Origin: Balneolales bacterium
GTDB taxonomy: Bacteria; Bacteroidota; Rhodothermia; Balneolales; Natronogracilivirgulaceae
Direction: 5' to 3'
Assembly (NCBI GenBank): GCA_007132495.1
Contig: SLOL01000035.1
Coordinates: forward strand, 1 to 32,147
DNA length: 32,147 nt
The notes under the pieces were generated by a model that saw only the letters and a list, made by a program, of their open reading frames with translations, ran no database searches and was not told the origin of the DNA. Below, one piece after another: positions 23,660-31,471 of the stretch (its first letter is position 1; each line of letters starts with the position of its first letter). The position numbers and the translations under genes are program-made.

Positions 23660-24514
23660 ATGGAGAAGGAAATCGGTAAAAATCGAACATGCCAAAGACA
23701 TTTGAAAATTGGCAATATTGGTGTGGTGCTGTTAACAGTGATGATCATTACTGCATGTACGGTTTACGAACAAACCGTGCGAACGGCTATCGATGATGCG
23801 GTATCAATAGCGGTAGAACGTGAGATGAGTGCCTTGATGGCCGGATATACCGATGTTATGATGTACCAGCTGGTTTATACACAGTCCTTTTATCTGGGTG
23901 GATTCGGTGTAGTACCGGAGGATTATGAAGTAGGACAAGGGGCAACATGGAGAGTCACGACCGTGGATCGCGACGAAGAAAGCTCCTATACAGCCGAAAG
24001 GGCGCTTATTTCACGACTTGATGACGGATCAACCTGGTGGTATCTGAACTTTGACCCCGATGATGCCGAGTCCGTTGAGTATGAAATTCTGCTTTCTCCG
24101 CAATTGCAGGCGCGGGAGATGTACTTCAGGGATCCGGAGACCGGTGATATCCGCTATCATGAATTTGCCCATGATGAAACGGAAGCCGAGGAGCTTGAAG
24201 AAGGTGAAGAGAGCCTGGAAGCATACGGATATCAGACAGGGCATTATTATGCCGACTCATGGAGTGAATACCATGAGAGAACAGAAGAGATTACCATCGG
24301 CGCAGGCACCTACCATGCTGAGGTACTGCTGTTTAATCCCCGTTATGTTGATGAGGATGTGGAGCATAACGTGGAATACCGGTGGTGGTTGAATGAAATG
24401 GTGCCCGGGCACCTGGTTCAATTCGAGTATCGTGACCTCGAAAATGGTGGAGCATTCCACGGAGAAATGGTTGATTTGCGGGATGATTACAGCCCCCGCT
24501 TCGTAAATTTATAA
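23660..24514 (+). CDS. Acidic lipoprotein of unknown function
   Basis: I do not recognise this 284-residue protein. It has a basic N-terminus, a hydrophobic stretch and a lipobox-like IITAC ending near residue 33, so it is probably a lipoprotein. The body is acidic and rich in Tyr, Trp, Glu and Asp, with segments such as WWYLNFDPDDAESVEYEILL, YHEFAHDETEAEELEEGEES (an acidic run near residue 175) and YRWWLNEMVPGHLVQFEYRD, suggesting a beta-rich fold. The pattern, an expression of measured values followed by a final WWLNEMVPGHLV, recalls uncharacterised exported proteins of Bacteroidota. It stands alone between the VKOR-like gene and the methyltransferase-like gene; the 187-nt gap after it shows nothing clear. 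Confidence 0.75.
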   Translation: MEKEIGKNRTCQRHLKIGNIGVVLLTVMIITACTVYEQTVRTAIDDAVSIAVEREMSALMAGYTDVMMYQLVYTQSFYLGGFGVVPEDYEVGQGATWRVTTVDRDEESSYTAERALISRLDDGSTWWYLNFDPDDAESVEYEILLSPQLQAREMYFRDPETGDIRYHEFAHDETEAEELEEGEESLEAYGYQTGHYYADSWSEYHERTEEITIGAGTYHAEVLLFNPRYVDEDVEHNVEYRWWLNEMVPGHLVQFEYRDLENGGAFHGEMVDLRDDYSPRFVNL

Positions 24515-24701
24515 AGATTTGTCGTACAATCCAGGATGGCCGTACACCGGTAGTGGATCCGACTAAAGTGCTATATCATGGTTATGTATGGCAGGCGTGT
24601 CCTTGTTGTCCTATATTGGGGAGTGGCGATATACTGAACTGAAAAAACCGATCGGGTGATACACTTGTGATTCGGGATTATTTAAAAGGTAATTACAGGC
24701 A

Positions 24702-25298
24702 ATGCCGACAGAAAACAGAGCTAGTGGTAATCATCGGGATACCGAAAACAAAGAGCATTTAAATAACGGTTCAGATACCCCGGAAAGATCACCGGATTCC
24801 GGCGGATCCGATAACCGTGAATATGGTAATTTGCGGAGACATCCCCTTGAATTGAAAATTCCGCCGGTCGTTGTTTTCGGCTTTTTTGCGGCAGTCATGT
24901 GGACCATAGCCGTATATTTTCCTGTTTTTGCTGTCGATATTCCTTTTCATTTGACGATCACGGTATTTTTATTCGTGGTGGGCATCGCCACCGGTCTGTA
25001 CAGCATTTATTTGTTTCTCCGAATCCGGACCACCGTTCATGCTCACAAACCGTCCGACTCCCGGACGTTGCTGACCACCGGGCCGTACAAGCATACCCGG
25101 AATCCCATGTATCTTTCGTTGTCGATCGTATTGATAGCATGGGCTATTTTCCTTTCTGATCTATTGGCATTAATGCTCATGCCGGCATTTTACGGTTATA
25201 TGACCCGTTTTCAGATCATACCGGAGGAACGGGAACTGGCCGAAAAATTCGGGGAAGAGTACCGTGACTATGCCGAACGGACCCCGCGGTGGTTATGA
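24702..25298 (+). CDS. Isoprenylcysteine carboxylmethyltransferase-family membrane protein
   Basis: A 198-residue membrane protein of the ICMT/PEMT-like family, which methylates carboxyl groups or lipids using S-adenosylmethionine. Residues 1-45 are hydrophilic and rich in Asn, Ser, Asp and Glu; several membrane helices follow. The C-terminal methyltransferase signature is present: TTGPYKHTRNPMYLSLS for cofactor binding and, near the end, IIPEERELAEKFGEEYRDY with the paired glutamates. Bacteria have no prenylated CaaX proteins, so the substrate is unknown. The YigM-like gene begins 19 nt after it on the same strand, indicating an operon. Confidence 0.85.
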   Translation: MPTENRASGNHRDTENKEHLNNGSDTPERSPDSGGSDNREYGNLRRHPLELKIPPVVVFGFFAAVMWTIAVYFPVFAVDIPFHLTITVFLFVVGIATGLYSIYLFLRIRTTVHAHKPSDSRTLLTTGPYKHTRNPMYLSLSIVLIAWAIFLSDLLALMLMPAFYGYMTRFQIIPEERELAEKFGEEYRDYAERTPRWL

Positions 25299-25317
25299 AT
25301 CAAGCAAGCAACCTCCA

Positions 25318-26175
25318 ATGCCGTATCTGATCATAGTTACTGTATTATGGGCTTTCTCTTTCAGCCTGATTGATGAATATCTGGCCGGACAGGTTGACAG
25401 TGACTTTGCGGTACTTTCCCGGGTGATTTTTGCCGGGGTTCTACTGCTGCCGGTCACAAAATGGCGCGGTGTTCGCTCAGAACTGATTTATGGAATGATC
25501 ATTATCGGCAGTCTGCAGTTCGGGATTACTTATCTCTGTCTCTATCGTTCATTTCTGTTTCTCTCGGCACCCGAAGTACTGCTTTTCACGATTATGACGC
25601 CCGTTTTTGTTACAATATTTGATGATGCACTAAACCGAAGATTTTCCCCCATAGCGTTGTTGGCGGCCCTGCTTGCAGTGATCGGAGCGGGAGTAATCCG
25701 GTATGACGGCATAACAGGCGGATATATCCTCGGGTTTTTCCTTATGCAATTGGCAAATGCCTCTTTTGCAGCCGGACAGGTGGGATACAGGAATATGGTG
25801 CGATGGTACCCCACAGATCTCTCCCCACTCCGCTTTTTTGGCTACTTTTACATTGGGGCGTTGATCATCGTACTGCCTGCCTACCTTCTGTTCGGCGACA
25901 ATACACTGATGCCGCATACCGGTGTTCACTGGGCTGTGCTGATCTGGCTTGGGTTCGGTGCTTCGGCAGCCGGACTCTTGCTCTGGAATCACGGTGGATC
26001 CAAAACCGACGCAGGCACACTTGCCGTGATGAATAATGCGGTGATCCCTGTCGGTTTGCTGGTCAATCTGGTCATCTGGAACAGGGATGCCGACTTGTTG
26101 CGTCTTGGAATCGGTGCATTGATCCTGGTGTTTGCCCTCTGGATAAACCGGCGTTATCATTCATCAGCTTTATAA
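25318..26175 (+). CDS. EamA/DMT transporter similar to biotin transporter YigM
   Basis: A ten-helix drug/metabolite transporter of 285 residues when started at the ATG at 25318, just before the first helix (MPYLIIVTVLWAFSFSL); earlier in-frame codons overlap the methyltransferase gene. It closely recalls E. coli YigM: DEYLAGQVDSDFAVLSRV, PEVLLFTIMTPVF, LLAVIGAGVIRYD, and DAGTLAVMNNAVIPVGLLVN all have counterparts there. YigM imports biotin; the same role is likely but not proved, since no biotin genes or riboswitch are nearby. The two EamA halves are visible. A hairpin follows between this gene and the convergent thioredoxin gene. Confidence 0.85.
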   Translation: MPYLIIVTVLWAFSFSLIDEYLAGQVDSDFAVLSRVIFAGVLLLPVTKWRGVRSELIYGMIIIGSLQFGITYLCLYRSFLFLSAPEVLLFTIMTPVFVTIFDDALNRRFSPIALLAALLAVIGAGVIRYDGITGGYILGFFLMQLANASFAAGQVGYRNMVRWYPTDLSPLRFFGYFYIGALIIVLPAYLLFGDNTLMPHTGVHWAVLIWLGFGASAAGLLLWNHGGSKTDAGTLAVMNNAVIPVGLLVNLVIWNRDADLLRLGIGALILVFALWINRRYHSSAL

Positions 26176-26237
26176 CGGTTTTAGAATGGTATCGCTGTTC
26201 TGCAGCAGTTTTTCATTCATGTGAATGACGCTTCCTG

Positions 26238-26266
26238 ACCGGTGAATCTTTTTTAAGGTCACCGGT
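26238..26266. terminator. Hairpin between convergent genes, overlapping the thioredoxin stop
   Basis: ACCGGTGA (26238-26245) and TCACCGGT (26259-26266) are exact reverse complements around a 13-nt T-rich loop. On the plus strand TTTT follows, so it may end the YigM-like operon; its second arm includes the stop codon of the thioredoxin gene on the other strand. Confidence 0.55.
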
Positions 26267-26594
26267 TTTGCTCGAATTCCCGGAGTTTTTGCCTGATAAC
26301 CGTTTCAAGCTGTGAAGCCTGCATCACTCCGGATTGCTGCCACAAAATATGACCTTTCCGGAACAGAATCATCGTTGGAATCCCCCGCACCTGATAGTGT
26401 ATAGCCACATCGGGATTCTTTTCCGTGTCGATTTTCAATATATGCAGATCGTCTCCCATACTTTTTTTCAACTCTTTCAGGATGGGAGGCATCATCCGGC
26501 AGGGCGCACACCAGTCGGCATAGAAATCCACCAGAACAGGCGTGTCGCCTTTGATGATTTCAGCAAAGCTTTTTTGTTTGATTTCGGTATTCAT
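26259..26594 (-). CDS. Thioredoxin
   Basis: A 111-residue cytoplasmic-type thioredoxin, full length, without signal peptide. The active site is DWCAPCRMMPP with C29 and C32; CAPC differs from the classical CGPC, and the cis-proline segment is RGIPTMILF. VLVDFYADWC and the last helix EFEQN complete the fold. It begins 25 nt after the Cys-rich small membrane protein gene on the same strand and is probably translated from the same transcript, which suggests that the two work in one thiol exchange. It is likely not the main TrxA of the cell but that cannot be seen here. Confidence 0.92.
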   Translation of the reverse strand: MNTEIKQKSFAEIIKGDTPVLVDFYADWCAPCRMMPPILKELKKSMGDDLHILKIDTEKNPDVAIHYQVRGIPTMILFRKGHILWQQSGVMQASQLETVIRQKLREFEQNR

Positions 26595-26619
26595 GGCAAG
26601 TCATTATCTTTTAAATACA

Positions 26620-26895
26620 TTATTTGTTACGAACTTCTTCATAAATTACCTCTTTGTCGCCATCTTTCGCACTGTCACCCTCAGCTGAAGCAGAATAACA
26701 GTTTGCTCCGGTGCAACTTCCCATCATGCAACCGGTGTTTGTCAATGCCTGAAAGAGAAAGAACAGGCCAAGCAGTCCTGCTGCCGCAGCACTGTAGAGA
26801 ATCCAGTTACCCACCAGAATCATTCCAAGCACCAGTGCTACCCAGCGCATGGGGTGCCAATTGGTAAGTAACTGTTGTTTGATAGCTGTAATCAT
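26620..26895 (-). CDS. Small Cys-rich membrane protein, YgaP/DUF2892-like
   Basis: A 91-residue protein with two membrane helices (about residues 17-31 and 35-52) followed by a cysteine-bearing segment TNTGCMMGSCTGANCYS and a charged C-terminal tail. The two-helix plus Cys pattern recalls the YgaP-type DUF2892 domain. Three cysteines at the membrane edge suggest a thiol or metal role, perhaps exchanged with the thioredoxin encoded 25 nt downstream. The upstream spacer 26896-27010 is AT-rich (TAATATATATAGATAATAATATAAATA near 26947) and should contain the promoter. Confidence 0.7.
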   Translation of the reverse strand: MITAIKQQLLTNWHPMRWVALVLGMILVGNWILYSAAAAGLLGLFFLFQALTNTGCMMGSCTGANCYSASAEGDSAKDGDKEVIYEEVRNK

Positions 26896-27010
26896 ATCGG
26901 GTAAGTAATAAAGTGAGGTGATGATCAGATGCCGTTAATATCATACTAATATATATAGATAATAATATAAATAAAAGCGAAAGTTTGCGTTATGATCATT
27001 GGATGAGAAG

Positions 27011-27044
27011 CCGCGGAAGCTCAGCCGGACTTGAGCTTCCGCGG
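27011..27044. repeat. 13-bp perfect inverted repeat
   Basis: CCGCGGAAGCTCA (27011-27023) and TGAGCTTCCGCGG (27032-27044) are exact reverse complements with an 8-nt loop, between two minus-strand genes. It is probably the terminator or 3' end structure of the sugar dehydrogenase mRNA, 113 nt after its stop codon, although no T run follows the stem. Confidence 0.6.
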
Positions 27045-27156
27045 TTACTTGAAAAAGAATAGTATATTTGCCAAACTTCTTTGCTACCGGGTCAGGGCAA
27101 ACAATGGTTAATCGGCAATGAAACCGTTTTATTTAATACCGGAGAACAGGCGGGCA

Positions 27157-28344
27157 TTAATTGTCCGGTTCCACCAGCCAGACCGAACCCTGGGGATGGT
27201 CTTGCAGAATATAGATATTATTGTCCGGTCCGATGCGTACGTCTCGAATACGTCCTACCTCTTGAAGCAGCAGTTCCTCGTCATGCAAGACTTCGAAATC
27301 ATCTCTGATAACCAGGCGTCGTATCCGTTGCGAAACCAGACCACCAGCCAGCAAGTTTCCTACCCATTGTTCGGCAAAATTGTCTTCGGTTACCAGTGCA
27401 AGGCCGGAGGGGGCGTGTGTGGGCAGGAATTCGTAAACCGGGTCCACCATCCCTTCCATACTGCGGGCTTCCGTATGCGGGAATTGTTCTTGCGTACCGT
27501 AGTCCAGGCCGAGGCTGACCGTGGGCCAGCCGTAGTTTTCTCCGGCTTCTATATAGTTGAGCTCATCGCTGCCGCGTGGTCCGTGTTCGGTTGCCCATAT
27601 CTCACCGGTTTCGGGATCAACGACCAGCCCCTGGATATTGCGGTGTCCGTAGGAATAAATTTCATCATGTGCATTCTCATCATTGACGAAGGGATTATCG
27701 TCAGGTACGGTTCCGTCATCATTTAACCGCAAAAGTGTACCGGCATGATCACCGAGATCCTGTGCGCGGGGCGGATTGGCACCGCGGTCACCGATACTCA
27801 TCAAGAGTTTTCCGTCAAGAGTCCAGGCAAGTCTGGATCCATAGTGACGCCCCGGGCCCGAGTAGCGGTCCTGAACAAAAAGTTCTTCCACATTGACCAG
27901 TTCGTACCCGTCAAGTTGTCCACGTATGAGAGCCGTGGCAGTTTGTTCTTCATCGTCGGGCTTGGAATAGGTCAGGTAGATCCAGCCGTTGGATTCGTAG
28001 TCGGGATGGAGGGAAACTTCCATGAGTCCGCCCTGGCCACGGGCATGGATTTCCGGAAGACCGGAAACCCCGGTCACATCACCGTTTTCAAGGACATTCA
28101 ACCGGCCCGCTCTCTCGGTCACCAGCATACGGCCGTCGGGCATGAACGCAATCGACCAGGGATTCTGGAGGCCGCCGACCACTTCGGTAAGCCGCATGTC
28201 GGCATACTGACTGGATAAACTCCGGCTTTCCGGTTCAGGTTGTGTTTCTTCTGTTTCGGGTGTGGTCTCTTCCGGAGCTTCACATGCTGTAAATATCAGT
28301 GATCCTCCCAGAAATAGTACAGCAAAAAGTAAGCGTGAGATCAT
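27157..28344 (-). CDS. PQQ-dependent sugar dehydrogenase (Asd/YliI type), lipoprotein
   Basis: A soluble-type glucose/sorbosone dehydrogenase fold of 395 residues, which oxidises aldose sugars with the cofactor PQQ. The N-terminal signal ends IFTACEAP, a lipobox, followed by an acidic Thr/Glu/Pro-rich linker to about residue 42, so it is anchored in the envelope. Six-blade propeller signatures are RLTEVVGGLQNPWSIAFMPD, MLVTERAGRLNVL, GGLMEVSLHPDYESNGWIYL (catalytic His), and GENYGWPTVSLG plus ATEHGPRGSDELN. No PQQ synthesis genes are in the window, and some YliI relatives in Bacteroidota depend on imported PQQ. Both flanks are intergenic; it is probably a single-gene unit. Confidence 0.9.
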   Translation of the reverse strand: MISRLLFAVLFLGGSLIFTACEAPEETTPETEETQPEPESRSLSSQYADMRLTEVVGGLQNPWSIAFMPDGRMLVTERAGRLNVLENGDVTGVSGLPEIHARGQGGLMEVSLHPDYESNGWIYLTYSKPDDEEQTATALIRGQLDGYELVNVEELFVQDRYSGPGRHYGSRLAWTLDGKLLMSIGDRGANPPRAQDLGDHAGTLLRLNDDGTVPDDNPFVNDENAHDEIYSYGHRNIQGLVVDPETGEIWATEHGPRGSDELNYIEAGENYGWPTVSLGLDYGTQEQFPHTEARSMEGMVDPVYEFLPTHAPSGLALVTEDNFAEQWVGNLLAGGLVSQRIRRLVIRDDFEVLHDEELLLQEVGRIRDVRIGPDNNIYILQDHPQGSVWLVEPDN

Positions 28345-28401
28345 GATAAGAGATTTTTTGTTTTATTATGGTTATTGGAGGTTACCAACTGAAACGGGTT
28401 T

Positions 28402-28455
28402 TAAAGCATCCAAACCCGGTATAATATCAGATGTAACTGTGGTAAAGCATTCAAA
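28402..28455. repeat. Tandem 13-bp sequence in the divergent spacer
   Basis: TAAAGCATYCAAA occurs at 28402-28414 and again at 28443-28455, 41 bp apart start to start, or roughly four helical turns. The first copy lies in the loop of a 7-bp inverted repeat CGGGTTT / AAACCCG (28396-28418). The spacer 28345-28624 separates the sugar dehydrogenase (minus) from the peptidase (plus), so the repeat may be an operator for either. Nothing else stands out there. Confidence 0.4.
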
Positions 28456-28624
28456 TACAGTGATATAACAACAAGGAGGGTGGCGGTGTTCCTGCATTAT
28501 GATTTTTTTCCATTCTTTATCGAGCAGGTTGTTGTTTGATTTTAAAAAGCGATAGATTTCCGGAATTGTTCATTCTATGTATTCACCATGTATCTATATA
28601 AATTCAAACATTTAAACAGATCAA

Positions 28625-30754
28625 ATGAGAAAACTATTTACAGTCTTTCTGACTGTTCCCCTGGTAATAATCGCTCTCTCCGCAACCGCTTGTGCTTCCA
28701 CCGGCGGCAATACGGCTGAATTAGAAAGATCCGGCACCGCTCTTGGTGCAGAAGTTCTGTGGAAGATGAAACGCATAGGGACCCCGGTAATATCACCGGA
28801 CGGCAAATGGGTTGTAGCTCCGGTGACCCGGTACACGGTAGATGATGATGAAAGTCATACCGATCTGTGGCTTTTTGCCACCGACGGTTCTGTGGAACGG
28901 CCCCTTACACGGCATGGGGCGGCTGACGGACAGCCTGCCTTCAGTCCCGATGGTTCCTGGCTTGTATTTGTATCCCGCCGTGAGCAGGATGAAACCGGAC
29001 AACTGTACCTGCTTCCTGTGCATCAACCGGGTGAAGCCCGGCGCCTGGTTGAGGTCCCCGGTGGTGTTAATGCCCCCATATGGACAGGAGAGCATATCTA
29101 CTTCATTTCCAGAGTATGGCCGGATAAATCCTGGAGTGAAATGGAGGAAGAGATGGAGCGCCGGGAGGCCTCTCATGTATCCGCCCGTATCTGGACAGAA
29201 CTGCCTTACAGTCATTGGGATCACTGGCTGGATGAGGAGCGTCAGGCTCACATCTACCGCGTGCCTGTATACGGAGTAGAACGATCCGAATATACCGATG
29301 CCGATAATGCGATGGTCGATCTTTCCCGGGTTGAACCGGTAACCCTGCCGGCGGGACGGGAACTGCCGCGGTCCAGCCAGGGTCTTTCGAGTTATGATGT
29401 GGCCCCTGACGAATCGAAAGTGGCTTTTGTCAGTGACACCAATCGCGATGATACCGACCCGAAAATGGATATCTACTTGATGACTCCTGGAAGCGAGCAG
29501 GCCGAAAATATTACTCCGGAGAACGAAGCCTCCGACAGCAGCCCGATATTCAGTCCCGACGGTGCTCATCTGGCCTATACCCGGCAACAGATCAAGGGGT
29601 TTTACGCCGATACCCGGCAGTTGGTGCGATATGATATGGCTTCGGGAGAATATGTTGAATTGACAGGTGACTGGGACCGTTCAGCCGATGGACTGATATG
29701 GGCACCCGATGCGTCGGTTCTGTATGGTGCTGTCGACGATGCCGGGACGCGAAGGGTGTATGAAATCGATGCCCGGAGCGGAGAACCGCGACCTGTAACA
29801 GCCGGGACCGACTATATGTCACTGAGTATTTCGAATGATGGTGTGCTTGCAGGACTCAACCAGAGTTTTCTATACCCTCCAAGGGTTGCGGTAATAGATC
29901 CGGAAAATGGTGAAAACAGGCGGCTGGATACACTCAATGATGCCGTTCTGGCGGATGTAGAGTTGGGAACCTATGAATCGGTGACCTATGAGGGATATGG
30001 TGGAGAGGATATCCAGATGTGGGTGCATTATCCCCCCGGATTTGATGAAGAAAAAGAGTACCCGCTCTTTCTGTTAATTCACGGTGGACCACACAGCGCC
30101 ATTACCGACGGATTCCACTTTCGCTGGAATGCCCAGACCTTTGCATCATGGGGGTATGTCACGGCATGGCACAATTTTCATGGATCATCCGGGTTCGGAC
30201 AGGATTTTACCGATGCCATCAACCCTGACTGGATTACCAAACCGTATACCGATACAAAAAAAGCGGCCGAATGGTTTGCCGGACAGGACTGGATCGATGC
30301 CGAACGCATGGTGGCCGGAGGCGGAAGCTATGGCGGGTACCTGTCCAGTATTTTGCTGGGCAAGGATCATCCGTTTAATACGCTGCTCATCCATGCCCCG
30401 GTCTACAATATGTATTCGCAGATGGCCGCCGATTTTGCCGTCCACACTACCCGATACGGCGACTACTGGGAGCACGACATCTATGAAGAGATATCACCGC
30501 ACTATTTTGCCGGGGATTTCGAAACGCCGGCATTGATCATTCACGGGCAGCAGGATTATCGTGTGCCGGTCGGGCAGTCCTTCGAACTGTTTCGTACACT
30601 GCAGCATCGGGGTGTTGAATCACGTTTGATTTACTTTCCGGATGAAAATCACTGGATTCTCAAACCCAATAATTCCCTGAAATGGTATGAAGAGGTCCGG
30701 TCCTGGATGGAGCGATTTGCCGAACCGGGTGCCGGACAAGGTGATTCGTTTTAA
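28625..30754 (+). CDS. S9-family exported peptidase (acylaminoacyl-/dipeptidyl-peptidase type)
   Basis: A serine peptidase of the prolyl oligopeptidase family that cleaves short peptides or N-terminal dipeptides. The signal segment MRKLFTVFLTVPLVIIALS ends TACASTGG, so it is probably a lipoprotein. A seven-bladed WD40-like propeller fills about residues 45-430, seen in repeated SPDG units (ISPDGKW, FSPDGSW, FSPDGAH). The alpha/beta hydrolase domain has HGGPHS for the oxyanion hole, Ser568 in GGGSYGGY, Asp644 in GQQDYRVP and His676 in ENHWI, so the triad is complete. The length of 709 is typical. It probably serves in peptide use outside the cytoplasm; the gene stands alone. Confidence 0.93.
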   Translation: MRKLFTVFLTVPLVIIALSATACASTGGNTAELERSGTALGAEVLWKMKRIGTPVISPDGKWVVAPVTRYTVDDDESHTDLWLFATDGSVERPLTRHGAADGQPAFSPDGSWLVFVSRREQDETGQLYLLPVHQPGEARRLVEVPGGVNAPIWTGEHIYFISRVWPDKSWSEMEEEMERREASHVSARIWTELPYSHWDHWLDEERQAHIYRVPVYGVERSEYTDADNAMVDLSRVEPVTLPAGRELPRSSQGLSSYDVAPDESKVAFVSDTNRDDTDPKMDIYLMTPGSEQAENITPENEASDSSPIFSPDGAHLAYTRQQIKGFYADTRQLVRYDMASGEYVELTGDWDRSADGLIWAPDASVLYGAVDDAGTRRVYEIDARSGEPRPVTAGTDYMSLSISNDGVLAGLNQSFLYPPRVAVIDPENGENRRLDTLNDAVLADVELGTYESVTYEGYGGEDIQMWVHYPPGFDEEKEYPLFLLIHGGPHSAITDGFHFRWNAQTFASWGYVTAWHNFHGSSGFGQDFTDAINPDWITKPYTDTKKAAEWFAGQDWIDAERMVAGGGSYGGYLSSILLGKDHPFNTLLIHAPVYNMYSQMAADFAVHTTRYGDYWEHDIYEEISPHYFAGDFETPALIIHGQQDYRVPVGQSFELFRTLQHRGVESRLIYFPDENHWILKPNNSLKWYEEVRSWMERFAEPGAGQGDSF

Positions 30755-30932
30755 TCGTTCTGGTATTTACAACCACAATATATGATATTAACAGTAATGG
30801 CCTGTTACAGGAATGGATATCAGGTCTTGTTTCCGGAGGATTGCACAGAAGGTATTGTAAATATTTGAAATTTCCCTTACTTATCTGTAATAGCATAGAA
30901 ATAAAGTGTTCAATAACGTACAGGAGCAACCC

Positions 30933-31373
30933 ATGAAAGTGAAGGATATCTTGATAAAAAAGGGAAGAGAAGTGATCAGTGTTGCCGAAGACATGATGGT
31001 TTTTGATGCCATATCTTTGATGTCGGACAAAAATATCGGTGCTTTGGTTGTCATGTGCAAAGGAAGCATGTGCGGGATTGTTTCCGAGCGGGATTATCGC
31101 AACAAGGTGATATTGAAAGGCCGCATGTCCAAAGAGACACCGGTGAAAGACATCATGACCCGGGATGTGTTTTGTGTGACATCGGACTATGATTTACATG
31201 ACTGTATGGCCATTATGTCGGAAAAAAAGATACGCCACCTTCCCGTTTTGGATGAAAAGAAAAATGTTGTTGGAATGATCTCAATCGGTGATATTGTAAA
31301 AGCGATTATTGATGATCAGAAGACGGAAATCCAGAATCTCAGAAATTATATCAAATCCGGATATCCGAATTGA
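30933..31373 (+). CDS. Two-CBS-domain protein
   Basis: A 146-residue cytoplasmic protein made of a pair of CBS domains (about 8-60 and 72-128), which bind adenine nucleotides and act as energy or ligand sensors. The ATG at 30933 follows AGGAG at 7 nt; an earlier in-frame ATG at 30906 has no ribosome site. Core signatures are FDAISLMSDKNIGALVVM, GIVSERDYRNKVILKG, VKDIMTRDVFCV, and HLPVLDEKKNVVGMISIGDI. It has no attached enzyme, so it may regulate a partner or signal by itself. It stands free between the peptidase and the glycosyltransferase; a TTGAAA at 30867 may mark its promoter. Confidence 0.9.
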   Translation: MKVKDILIKKGREVISVAEDMMVFDAISLMSDKNIGALVVMCKGSMCGIVSERDYRNKVILKGRMSKETPVKDIMTRDVFCVTSDYDLHDCMAIMSEKKIRHLPVLDEKKNVVGMISIGDIVKAIIDDQKTEIQNLRNYIKSGYPN

Positions 31374-31420
31374 ACAATTAACTTCCGCCCGGTATGATGT
31401 CTTTTTGTATCTTAATGATA

Positions 31421-31439
31421 ACCGGAATTGTGATCCGGT
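31421..31439. terminator. Small hairpin after the CBS gene
   Basis: ACCGGA and TCCGGT are exact reverse complements with a 7-nt loop, 48 nt after the CBS gene stop and 33 nt before the glycosyltransferase ATG. An AT-rich tail follows (ATTATTTATTG). It may be a weak terminator or part of the next leader. Confidence 0.35.
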
Positions 31440-31471
31440 ATAGCTTCAAATTATTTATTGAATAAGATATA

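Noticed and set aside
30867-30895. Sigma-70-like promoter TTGAAA with 17-nt spacer before the CBS gene
   Set aside because: The -10 partner TAATAG matches only half of the consensus, so I did not list it as a feature.
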